DNA from: Piper betle
Taxonomy: Eukaryota > Streptophyta > Magnoliopsida > Piperales > Piperaceae
Direction: 5' to 3'
Length of the DNA stretch: 64,000 nucleotides
Assembly (NCBI GenBank): GCA_033002965.1
Contig: JAURVB010013169.1
Location: 1-64,000 of the forward strand
Shown here: positions 34,505-45,690 of the stretch, in pieces
Layout of the letters: every line of letters starts with the position of its first letter
How positions within the stretch are numbered: the stretch's first letter is position 1
Made by a program: the position numbers and the translations under genes
The notes under the pieces: model-generated
The model's database searches: none
What the model was told of the DNA's origin: nothing
What the model saw: the letters and a program-made list of their open reading frames with translations, nothing else

Positions 34505-37040
34505 TGTAAAACCCATGATTCGAGTCAAGGTTTTATATTCAGAACCTGTCGGTTCGACCATTATTTTCGAGTCGAGTCAGTTTCAGAACACGTGTACTGA
34601 GCCAACGCCGGTCTCGTGTATGAGCCATGAGGGTCATGTGTACCCAAGTATATGATGATAACATCATGGACACAGCAGAAAAGAATGAGTTATCAGAATA
34701 TATGAGAGAATGCAGTTCCATTTTTTTTATTATGATATATAATGGATCGTAGAATTAGTTTTAGGCCGTTTACCGCGTTAGGACGCGTTACGGGCATTTT
34801 GGGTGGGTTGATAGTTCTAGAGCATATCATTATGATTTTTTGGTGTTGTTTGATTTTATGGGATTTTTCCCAAATTTTTTGGAATTTTTTTAGGACTTAA
34901 ATATTATTTTTGACTCGAGTCGGAGACGAGTCAAGTAATATATACGACTTTGCCACCATCACACCCCCGCACCCTTCTTTTCTTCCCCAAACCCTTGCCC
35001 AACGCAGCCCTTGTGCGCATTGCCGCCGCCGCTGCCGGCGCCGCCCGGCTGCCGATCATCGCCACCTAGCCCCGCGATGACGTCGCCGTGCTGCCCCGAC
35101 CAAGTCCAACCCTCATCGGGCCGCCACGACGCGAGGAAGCCACACCGCGACGCCGCGCCCGTATTGTGCTTCCGTCGCCGATTCTGCCGCCGGCGACCAG
35201 CACCACCGCGATCAGTCGGTCGCCTCAGCACCCTCAGCCCTCCAGCGACCTTCCCCGACCGGAACGGAGGCCATCGCCGCCGTGGCCGGCCGGATCTAGC
35301 CACCATCACCGCCGGCTCAGTTTTATGCATTTTCCGGTGAGCCACCACCTCCGTTGGCCTCGTCGACCTCGTAGATGAGTTGGGCTCACCGATCCGGTTC
35401 CAAGGGTACCCAACACGACCACTTTCCAGCCAGTAGACGCTACCGGCGACTGTCGCTGGAAAACCGCCCTCGAAAACCATCGGAAAACCGGAATTTCTGG
35501 AATTCGTCGGAATTCACCGGATCTTCCGCGGGGCTCACCCAGTCGAGCCCGATCGAGCTTCGGATGCCGATGAGCGCCGAATTTGAGCTCCGAGACACGC
35601 GACGGAACCCTAGCCGTCGCCGATTGCCGACTACGTGAGGTATAATTACCTCCGATTGAGTTATTTAAAATTGATTATGATTGTTAGCATAGCATGCTAG
35701 AATTAACTAGTTGTCATGATGAATGCCAGACTATGAATGAAGTTACATGATGTGATTGATAGTGCATGGAGGATAAGTAATCTAGTGAGATAAGTAAATA
35801 TGAGCATGCTAATCGAGTACGACGTAACTTAGAAAAATAGTATAAAATTGGTATGAATAGGATGGCTTAGAATTATTTTCACATTATGATTACTTGACTG
35901 TTGATGGATGTTATTCGTATTGTGTGATGTTTATTGAGTTTGATGCATCATGTAGTTAGTGGGCGTTAGTATTTAGTTTTGATGTGTAGGTACGGAGTAG
36001 GAGCTCACCGCCAAGGCACGATGACACGCTTGGAGCTTCTACCAGGTCCGTTTAGGACTCGACTCTGTTTTACGTCTTTCTATTGTATGTTTATCTTATC
36101 ATTTGCAGGACGGCATAAGTGACGTTTTATTGGATCCCACTTAACTCGGGTCATCTAGCTGAACAGATTTCTGGATTAATAACCCCTCGAGGATGAGATC
36201 CCTCGAGGATGATTTCGAAAACAAGATCCACCACAAGTTGCCTTCAGGCTTATTATATAAATCCGTACCCAGCCCTATATATATGTAGTTTTCGCGTTTT
36301 CAGTGAGACGAGAGATGGAGAAACCAGCTCCTCGGTAGTGCCCTTCAGATTGTTCACGTGGAGTATATGATGTTTTCTTTCATATGAGAGTTTGCTCTCA
36401 TAACCAGCTTGTTATAGTTATTTTATTTTTCGGACTAGTAACACTTGTCACTGATGTGTCTTTATACTATATGTAGGTAATAATCAGAGTTGGAGGAGCC
36501 AGCTTGGACGGAGGAGCATTGTTGTCGCTTGCACACATGTCAGTCGATTAAGTGGTTATGTTTTGTTTATGATACTATTATATTGCGGATGTTGTGAAAT
36601 GCTAAGACATGGTATGATATGATTGAATGTCATGAGATGATGATAAGATATGATGATGTGACATGATTGAATGCTAAGACACGATGACAGATTGTGTGAA
36701 TGAAGTTGCGTGATGTATAGATACATGTTTACATATATGTTTATATATAGTATTTTGACAGGGAACCCTAATTGCACTTTTAGGGGAAATTCTGTCTGTT
36801 TTATTTTAGAATTTTCATCGATTTTGATCGTAATTGTGATGGTGTGTAATTTAGTTTGCATGTCATCCATGTAGTATCATGTTAGGATTTTGTGCATTCA
36901 TCAATGCATGACGAGTAATATCTTCATCTTAAGACGCCGAGATTAGATCCGCGCGAGTTGGGTTCGGGTTAGCCGACCTAACCGGGGCCTGTAACATGCC
37001 GGTTCGGTTCACGAGCATGGGCCAAATTTGGGGTGTTACA
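34505..37040 (+). repeat. 3' LTR of the nested gypsy element (2,536 bp)
   Basis: Nearly collinear with 28363-31197, but with a deletion of about 365 bp at about 36325 (AGATGGAGAAACC joined to AGCTCCTCGG) and an extra segment of under 100 bp near 35690-35880. It ends GGGGTGTTACA next to the TTAAT duplication. Confidence 0.92.
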
Positions 37041-37045
37041 TTAAT

Positions 37046-38345
37046 GATATATTACTTGCCAATAATGATATAAGTTTCTTGCACGACACCAAGAGATTTT
37101 TGTCAAAGATATTTGAAATGAAAGATCTTGGAAATGCGTCTTTTGTATTAGGAATACGTCAGGATCACTCTTGATGTATACTCGAATTATCATAAAAGAC
37201 TTATATAGAAAAGTGCTTAAGAGATTTGACATGTAAAATAGTAAACCAGGAGATACCTTGTTTTTAAAGGAGACAAATTCAGTCTCAATCAATGTCCTAA
37301 AATTGACACATTAGAAAAAGAAATGCAAAAGAATCCCTATATTTTAGTAGTGGGAAGTCTTATGTATGTTGAAGTATGTACGTGTCCAAATATTGCGTAT
37401 ATTTTTGGAATGTTGGGCAAATATTTAAGTAATCTAAGAATGGATCTTTGGAAAGCAGCTAATAAAGTCATGAGGTATCTTCATAGAATAAAACATTACA
37501 TGCTTATATATTGTAAGACAGGTCAAGTTGAGATCATTAGGTATTCTGATTCCGATTTTGTTAGATGTCAATATAGTTGTTGATCCACTTCTGGCAATAT
37601 CTACCAACTTGCTAGAGGAGCTATTTCTTGGAAGAGTGCTAAGCAGACACTCATATCTTCTTTCACCATGGCAACTAAATTCATAGCTTATTATGACGCA
37701 TCCAATTAGGGAATATGGTTATAGAATTTTGTCATAAGGCTGCACATTGTTGATAATATTGAAAGACCACTTAAGTTATTTTGTGACAATCAATCTGCAT
37801 TATCATATTCAAATAACAACAAAAACTCATAGAGATTAAGTTCCTTATTGTGAAAGAAAGAGTTTAGAGTGATAAGGTTTCGGTAAAGTCTCTATAGAGC
37901 ATATTGGGACAAAATCCATTGTTGCGGATCTACTTACTAAAAGTTTACCGCCTAAAGTCTTTCATGAGCATACTACTCATATCGGTGTAGTATCATTTGA
38001 TGATATGCTACTTTAGTGGAGTTTGTTTTTTTATTGCAGTAGTTGGTTTATGCTTCACTCTTTCACTTTGTTTTGGTGTTCTCATAAGGTTGGACCAGTT
38101 GAAAATAGGCATGTTCAGATAAATTACATGTAATTTTTATGCTACACATCCACACTTGATCTATGTCATTTAATTATATTGAGGTATGTGACCATTGATG
38201 GGTTTAGTTATGATAAATGTAACAAAATCGCCTTGATCCTATATTAACATTGATTAATGGACGAAATTGTTATTTTGGAATAATAGCATATGCTATTTTG
38301 GAGCTCATAAGGTTAAATACAATATCTTTGTGTATATATTTTGTC
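37046..38345 (+). pseudogene. Copia pol remnant, right part (rest of RT and RNase H)
   Basis: It resumes the copia frame with DILLANNDISFLHDTKRFLS and FEMKDLGNASFVLGI (37046-37155). YILVVGSLMYVEVCTCPNIA is at 37336. The RNase H end region is at 37640-37990, including the copia-typical lead-up to the purine tract. AAGTGGGAGATTG (38347-38359) is the purine tract and LTR junction. Several frameshifts are present. Confidence 0.87.
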
Positions 38346-38357
38346 CAAGTGGGAGAT

Positions 38358-38854
38358 TGTTAGATGTTGGACATAATATATATATATATAAATTTGGAAT
38401 TGTATAATATGCTATTATATAAGGTTGGCCTAATTAAAAATTGATCTATTAAAGTTAAAGGATTCATTGTTTATAAATAAGGTATGGAATTCAATGTGAA
38501 TATCATAAATAAAAAGTGTGGAATTCAATTTGTAGATATTATTTTTGTTATTTCTCTTTTATAATTGGTTAAATTGAAATTATGAAATTCAGGCTATAAA
38601 TAAGGAGGTTAAAGTCTCTGAATTCATATCTAGTTTTTATTCTTGTATCCCATTGTCTAGTAACTTTGGTTTTGAAAATTAGTGTTGAATTTAGAAGATC
38701 AAAACCTAAGGTACTAAAGTATCTATTTATTTATGGATTTAGGTATGCTTATGCTATCTAGTTTTATTTACTTGATGATTTGAAATTAAGACGGATAACG
38801 ATCTTGTTTAAGTTATCAAGTTTTGTCTAATTTTAAGTTATCAAATATCTAACA
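38358..38854 (+). repeat. Copia 3' LTR
   Basis: Starts TGTTAGATGTTGGACATAAT after the purine tract and ends AAATATCTAACA. It holds a short (TA)n run near 38378. Confidence 0.9.
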
Positions 38855-39645
38855 GATCCATCTCCAAATAGTTGTTGTCCATTCTTATCACCCGAAAAGA
38901 GCCACAATGGAGCCGACTTTAGTGCTTGGAGCCTTGCCGGAGGCATGCTTGCTTCATGGAGGAGATTGCCACACACCGTCAGTGCCGAGAAGAGGAAGAG
39001 ACGTGGGAGAAGTGGAGAAGGAGAAAGCTTTGGGGTCCAGTTACCCGTTTAAGTGGGCTGCAGCCTGCAGCTGACGAGTGCTGGATAGATCCGTTAGTCC
39101 ACTAAATTGACTGTCGTTTGCTGCCTCGAATTTCTGACCATGTCTATCGACTATCCTATTAGCCCATGTACAAACAAGGCAGCCCATCTGGTCCTGGTCC
39201 AGTTCACGCCATGTGCAATCTAAATTGAATCCGGTTTGATTCAGTCCAATTCCAAGGAGACTCAAGTCAAACTTTATTTCTAAGGGCTTCGTGTGTACCA
39301 TTTTGTGTGAAATTGGGTACCATACCATTTTTCCACAATCCAAATGCGTTGGCGAGGTCTGTTCTATCATTTTAAGACCGAAGATGGTAGAACTTAGATC
39401 TTTAAACTCGGGCATGTATATTAAGGCATGGTTCAAAGTGGCAAAAATCTACTGAGTTTTGTAATTTATAAAGGAAAAGAAAATTAGTGGATTCTGAGTC
39501 TTAATCTTACGTTGGAATAACTTAAAGATTTGTGTTAAACTTAAACGAATTACGTAAAAAATTTTCTATTCCATGCTTGTGGTATTTTGTTTATATTTTT
39601 ATCGCTAAGTTTCTTTACATAGCAAGGACACCTTGGTCCAACTAA
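38855..39645. other. Right flank of the copia element, nothing recognised
   Basis: 38855-39040 is purine-rich and GC-richer and may continue the sequence interrupted at 23901. A 131-codon minus-strand open frame (39436 to 39041) has no recognised domain, and I do not call it a gene. Confidence 0.35.
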
Positions 39646-40150
39646 ACCCTCTAATTCAAAACGAACCATGATCACAAGAGTGGAAATCCCACACCCGAAC
39701 ACATATATCAAGGGTTATGTAGGAGATATACCAAGACACTGCAAACATGCAACCAAGGAATGTTAAAAAATAGATCACTATGCATTTAAGCACAAAAAAA
39801 TCATAAAATTGCCTCTTAAATGCTCCTAACACACATGGAAACATGAGACAAATACCATAAAAATGCTCATATAGCTGACAAATAAGTAACAAGTAAAACA
39901 CAAGCAGAATAACATAAAGGGAGTGACTTACCACCAACGCACCAAGAGGGAGGTCTCTTGGGACATCCCAACCCAAGACCTATAACCCTAGTCCATGAAG
40001 AAAGTTTGGAGAGGCTTAGGAGGGCAAGGTGAACCTAAGGAAGGAAGAAGAGAAGCTAGGAAGGCAAGGAGGTTAGAGCAAACCAAAGGAAGGGGCGAAA
40101 AGTGGAGAAATGTGGGGTTTTTATAAAAGAGGGAAAACCTTCCAGCGAAA
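39646..40150 (-). repeat. Gypsy LTR fragment, family A, minus orientation
   Basis: AAGAGGGAGGTCTCTTGGGA with CCAAGACCTATAACCCTAGTC (39945-39995) aligns with 50655-50725. The purine-rich stretch 39995-40100 and TTTATAAAAGAGGG near 40120 correspond to the LTR leader and TATA region. Only part of the LTR is present. Confidence 0.55.
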
Positions 40151-42349
40151 GGGTGGTGACCTCTGCCAAATATATAATATCTGGTTGCTTTGCCAATATT
40201 ACTTAGTTTATTTTTCCTTCTCTTAACTAGGATAGTGCTGCAGTTAACTCCTTATTTTTTAGCACGTAAAAGTTTTTTCTTGGTATAAGTTAGAGTAGAT
40301 TAATGAAAGAAACTTTGAAGTATATATTTATGTCTTGATGATATTTGGGCTTGCCTAAGTAAGACCTCTGTCTAACGTTCAATCATGAAAGGGAGCAAAT
40401 GGTCAAGTAAGATCTCTAGAAATTAATTGTTGGACAAGCTTTTATCTTTGGTGAATAAGTTGGATACGGTCACATGTGATCCAATTCCATATCCTTAATA
40501 GTTGTTTGACTAGTTTTCAAGTCTAATGTATGAGCTTAGGTACTTACTTACATGATCAGGTGATTTAAATGAAAGTCTAGCATTATTAGTTGTCTAAGAG
40601 TCGAATTTTGCCCTAGGGTAAGAGTCTGTCATTGGATGTGGATGAGTTTGTTCACTTAGGTGTTCGTGTAGGAGGTTTAAGGGTGGTAGTTTAGTTCATA
40701 GAGATTAATTAGAGGAGTTCATATGTGAGTAGAACCATGTGTACTTAAGGAGGCATATAGGACAAAATTGAATTATTTGCAACTTCAAGCCCTAGTCGCC
40801 CTCCCTCTCTAGCCGCCATCTTCTCTCTCTAACATGACCTCTCTCTACCTTCTCTCCCTAGCCACCCTTCTCTCTATCTTGGGAATTGCTTGATAGATTA
40901 TTTTGTGTGAAGTTTTAGGTTTTTTCACCAAAATTGGAATTTTATTTATCTGTAGAGTTTGTGACCTTCATTCATCACCGACAGAACTAATTGATGGGGA
41001 AACATTAAGAAAAATGACATGCAATAAGCCTACTAACTCACCCAAAAATAATAAATAACATGTCCTAAAGTGATAAACGACCTAAGCCCATGCGACTAAC
41101 ATGTGGTTGACACATGGCATGTATGTCGACGTGCCCTCCCATGACATGCCTACGTAGTGCCCTATCCATGTTATATCCTTTTGGGAGCTAATGACGCAAT
41201 TGTTTTCTTGTAACTGACCGAAGAACAAAATCAAATCATAACACAAAAATCGATGTGCAAAATAAAATGGTCAAACCCCATAGGAAAATCAATTTTTACA
41301 ATTTGACATGGATTTCAAAAATACATCAAACAAAAATTTTGGTAAATTTCAAACACTAAATGCATGTTAAACGGCCCTAAACTATATATTAAATAAGATC
41401 AAAACCACAAATGAAGCTCTAACCAACTGGCCAACACACCGCCCAATGCCAACCCACAAGGACTCAAACCAACATCAAACTAAATTGGACCAAAAGCCAA
41501 AGTCGGACCAAAGTCAATGATAGAGGTATGAAACACATGTTGTAAGTCACTTTTTGTTGTTACAACTCCTTTTTGAAGGCCGAAAGAGCCCAACAAGTAA
41601 TGTCAAAGCTTGGTTGTGTTTGGTGTTTGCTTACGCTTATTGTAAAAGTCATTTTTATGGGTTTTACCTGATGATTTAAGAGGAGTTTATCAGACAATGA
41701 TATGTGAGTTTCATTTAATAAAAAAATTGTCAGACAATGAAAATCTAAAGTCGCTCATTTATGTGAAAGGAAGATTATTAAGTTTATCACATATCAGTCG
41801 AAGATGAAGTTTATGACTTATATATTGGATAATAGGAAAGCATTATTCTTTGACTAAGCTTTGCAATCCAATTGAAGTCTTGTTTGATTATTGCAAATAA
41901 TTTTTAGGGGCCAAAAGTGCTTAACACTATGTTAACTAACTAAAAATTAATTAATAATAAAATAATGTTAAAATTTATAGAAAAAATACGAAAAGCATGT
42001 AAGAGGGACAGGTAACGACTAGGGACACAGATAGACATTGCTCTACTAGGCTAGCCTGCCTAAGCTAATGGCCAAGTATGAGCATAAAAAAAAATTATAA
42101 GCATTTCTCAGAAGAATTTAAATCTGTTGCAAAATTTTTATGTGCAGTTGCTAAAGTAATATGACGAACAGCTATGAGTATCAACCACAAAAAGTCGGTT
42201 ACGATATTTTTTTGTACATACGGCTACAGTGTTTTAAACGTAACTATGAAAAGGAAAGTATATATCTCGTTTATTTTGAGGTAAGATCTAATGTGGTTCT
42301 CAACTTTTCATCGGGTAAACACGGACAACTATTGACCCTTGGTTTTGAA
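40151..42349. other. AT-rich, nothing recognised
   Basis: No open frame over 64 codons and no domain. A pyrimidine-rich stretch at 40795-40875 (repeated CTCTCTC) resembles an LTR leader, but I cannot assign it to an element. Confidence 0.4.
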
Positions 42350-42535
42350 GTGTAAAGGATCGCCAGGTTCTGTCTTCTGTTCTTGTCGTTTCGTTATCTT
42401 ACGTTCAATTTGTTGCACCCTCAAACAAAATTCCTCCATCCTTGTCGCTTTGTATTCGTCCAATCCATCAACATGGGCTGAAGAATCAATTAATATTCTT
42501 CCCCAATAGCTAGCTAATCTCTCTCCTTCCATTAT
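42350..42535 (-). CDS. Possible small open frame, unknown
   Basis: A 67-codon minus-strand frame (ATG at 42532, reading to 42329) begins MEGERLASYWGRILIDSSAH and is rich in charged residues, with a possible helical segment RVQQIERKITKRQEQK. I recognise no family. Length and setting make chance or a retroelement fragment more likely than a gene. Confidence 0.15.
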
Positions 42536-42849
42536 TCAACAAAAAGCAACTGACTATAACCTTTTGTATCTTGATGTACTAAAAGATCAACCAACTACTA
42601 TTCACTTGAATTCCAATGAAGGGCCTTAAATAATGTATATTTTTCCTAGTTTCCTGAATAAGTTTGCTTACCTTCCTCCTCGCAATATTTGTGGCTTATA
42701 TGGGCCGGCCAGGCTTCGTTTTCTTTCTTAAGACTTACGGGAGAACGATCCTCTACAGCTTTGAGCCAAGCATATGAATCAATTTTCCTACTTAGAGGTT
42801 CAAAGGGTGGAAGGTTTGTACAAACCTTTTCTTGCTAGCCTGTGCTACT

Positions 42850-43327
42850 TGTTAAAACTTTATAACTTAAACTTAAAAATAAAATTTTATTACACTCTAT
42901 ATTAAATTATTAAGTAAATAAAATTGCATAGTAGAAGCATACCTGAATCATAAAAGAAAATTGATTCTTTACCTTTCTTTACGTTTTGATCTTTCAAATT
43001 CAAAACTAGTTTTTAAAACCAAAGTTAATAGACAATGGAATGCCAAAACAAAAATTACATATAAATTTAGGGATTATAGCCTCTTTATTTATATCTTAAA
43101 TTTCATAATTTTAATTTGACCCATCATAAAAAAGAAATTACGAAAATAATATCTACACATTGAATTCTACATATATATTTATGGTATTCACACATTAAAT
43201 TCCACATTTTTATTTATGGCATATAAATACTTAACTTTAATAGATTAATTAAATTTAGGCCAACCTTAAATAACAACATATGATACAATTTCAGATTCAT
43301 TTATATATTTATTTCCAGCATCCAACA
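42850..43327 (-). repeat. 3' LTR of the partial copia element
   Basis: The reverse complement aligns with 38358-38854 along its length; for example, GAAGCATACCTGAATCATAAA matches GGTATGCTTATGC on the other strand. The (AT)n/(CA)n run just right of it lies in the internal region. Confidence 0.85.
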
Positions 43328-43363
43328 ATCTCCCACTCCATCATCCAACGATCTCCTACTTAG

Positions 43364-43404
43364 ACTATATATATATATATATATATATAACACACACACA
43401 CACA
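43364..43404. repeat. Compound microsatellite (AT)n(AC)n
   Basis: About 12 AT repeats are followed by about 7 CA repeats. Confidence 0.95.
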
Positions 43405-45690
43405 AAGATAGTTGTATGTAACCTTACGAGCTCCAAAATAACAAATATTATTATTCTAAAATAATAATCTCATTCATTAATTAATGTTAATATAAGATCA
43501 AGATGATTTTCATTACATTTATTATAACTAAACCCATCTATAATCACGTACATCAATATAATTGAATGACATAAATCAAGTGTGGATGTCTAGCATAAAA
43601 ATTATATGTAATTTGATCTGAACATGCCTATTTTCAACTGGTCTAACTTTATGAGATCACCAAAATAGAGTGAAAGAGTGAAATATAAACCAATTACCAT
43701 AATAAAACAAGCTCCCACTAAAGTAGCATATCATTAAATGATACAACACCCATATGAGCAGCATGCTAATGAAAGACCTTCGGTGGTAAACTTTTATTAA
43801 ATGGATCCGCAACTATAGAGTTTATCCTAATATGCTCTATAGAGACTTTACCGAAACTTTATTACTCTAAACTCTTCCTTTCACAACAAGGAACTTGATC
43901 TCTATGAGCTTATGTTGTTATTTAAATATGATACGACAGACTGATTGTCACAAAATAACTTAAGTGGACTTTCAATATTATCAACAATGCACAACCCTGT
44001 GACAAAATTTCTGCAACCATATTCCCTGATTGGATGCTTCATAACAAGCTATGAATTCAACTGCCATGGTGGAAGAAGCTATGAGTGCCTACTTAGCACT
44101 CTTCCAAGAAATAGCTCCTTTAGTAAGTAGGTAGACATAGCCAAAAGTAGATCGATGACTATATTGACATCTAGCAAAATTGGAATCAGAATACCCAATG
44201 ATCTCAAGTTGATCTGACTTTCGATATATAAGAGTGTAATTTTTTATTCTTTGAAGATACATCATGACTCTTTTGGCTGCTTTCTAATGATCCAATCCCG
44301 GATTACTTAAATATTAACCCAACATTCTAACAATATGTACAATATCCGGATGCAGCATACTTGAGCATATATAAGACTTCCTATTCTGAACTATAGGGAA
44401 TCTTTTGCATTTCTTTTCCTTCTATGTAATTTTAGGACGTTGATTGAAGCTGATTATTATCAAGAACAATCATGGAAAGAGAAACATATTCTTCTTCAAA
44501 GACAAAGTCTCTAACTTCATTTCCCCTCCAAACTCAACAAACTCAAAGAGATGTGCATTTTTCGTCATAAAAAATGACCTTATTGTGGGATTATAAAACT
44601 TATACCCTCTAGATTGTTCAGAATACCCAACAAAATAGCTGCTAATTGTTCTTAAGTTTAGCTCTTTTTATTTGGCCTATAAGGCCTTACCTTAACTGGA
44701 CAACCCCAAATGTGTAAATGCTTAATACTAGGTTATTTTTCGGTCTACAATTCATAAGGGGTCTTAATTGTTGCCTTTATTGGTACTCTATTAAAAAGAT
44801 ATATTATTGTCTTTAGTGCTTCACCCCAAAGTGAATCAGGTAAAGTAGTATGAATAATTATACTTCTCATCATGTCCTTAATGTTCGGTTTCGTCTTTCA
44901 ACAACACCATTCATGCTAGAAGTAATTGACATTGTGTATTGTGGGACAATTCTGCACTCTTTCTAGAAATTTAGCAAATGGTCTTGGACATTGCACACCT
45001 GATCCATCATATCTACTATAATATTCACTACCACAATTAGATCTGATAGCTTTAACAGTTTTGTCAAGTTGTTTCCTTATAAAAATATAATAGTATCAAG
45101 TAAATATAGATTATCATAAAATAAAAGGAACATGTACCCTCAATATTTAAATTTAGAAAGAGACTAACTTTATTATTTCTAAACGAACAAGAGTAACTAG
45201 ATTTGTTCAATATAGAAATAGAAACTAAATTTTGTCTAAAAAATAGTACTTCATATCTCTTACAAATCCAAATAATATCTTGTCTTTAATAATAATCTAA
45301 ACATCCCTATTGATTCAATTATAATTAATTTATCATCACCCACATAAATGAATCTTTCAGACATCATTTGGTTTTCGCAATTTAGACAACTCTGCATTAA
45401 CACTCTTATATGAGTAGTAGCACCCGAATCTAGTCACGAGTGTGTATTGGTACTTAAGCTAAATTAACTTCAGAACAAACAAAATTATAAAATAGACCTT
45501 TATTTATACGCTAAGATGTGATACTTAGTACATTCTTTCTTATATATATTCAGGTTTACCTCAAAAGAAACAGCAAGAAGCCTTATTTTCTTTTTATTTT
45601 TATCATAATAGTAGGTACTTATCAAGTGAAGTACTTTCAGCTTTATTTTCGCTTCAACTTTTCTTCTTCTTGCACATCATAAAAAATGTA

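Larger units (their letters stand above)
28363..37040 (+). mobile_element. Ty3/gypsy-type LTR element without coding genes (LARD-like), nested in copia RT
   Basis: LTRs at 28363-31197 and 34505-37040 begin TGTAAAACCCA and end GGGGTGTTACA. A perfect TTAAT target duplication (28358-28362 and 37041-37045) flanks the element and splits the copia RT codons for YVN/DILLA. A primer binding site TGGTATCAGAGCC (31202-31214) and a purine tract ending GAGGGAAGA (about 34492-34503) are present. The 3.3-kb interior shows no gag, protease, RT or integrase. The CGAGGACGAAATTTTT before the purine tract recalls Tekay/Del-type elements; that lineage is a tentative guess. Confidence 0.93.
23902..38854 (+). mobile_element. 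Ty1/copia retrotransposon, split by a nested gypsy element
   Basis: A 5' LTR (about 23902-24394) and a 3' LTR (38358-38854) share most of their sequence and end in TCTAACA. The order between them is primer binding site, leader repeats, gag zinc knuckle, protease, integrase and reverse transcriptase, then (after the 28363-37045 insertion) the rest of RT and RNase H, and a purine tract before the 3' LTR. Without the insert the element is about 6.3 kb, in the normal range. Every gene is broken by stops. No target duplication is clear at its edges. A second member lies at 42850-45690 on the other strand. Confidence 0.9.
42850..45690 (-). mobile_element. Partial copia retrotransposon, same family as 23902-38854
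   Basis: The 3' LTR (42850-43327, minus strand) starts TGTTGGATGCTGG next to the purine tract AGTGGGAGAT. Going right, the minus strand gives the RNase H end (43700-44130, matching 37640-37990), then a jump near 44458 straight to the segment between integrase and RT, then integrase (44640-45110) and protease (about 45400-45440). It stops near 45690 at the gag zinc-knuckle region. RT is deleted, and the 5' LTR and most of gag are missing. Frameshifts are frequent. Confidence 0.87.

Noticed and set aside
39041..39436. 131-codon minus-strand open frame
   Set aside because: No recognised family, no supporting splice or promoter context, and it lies in a region of probable retroelement debris.
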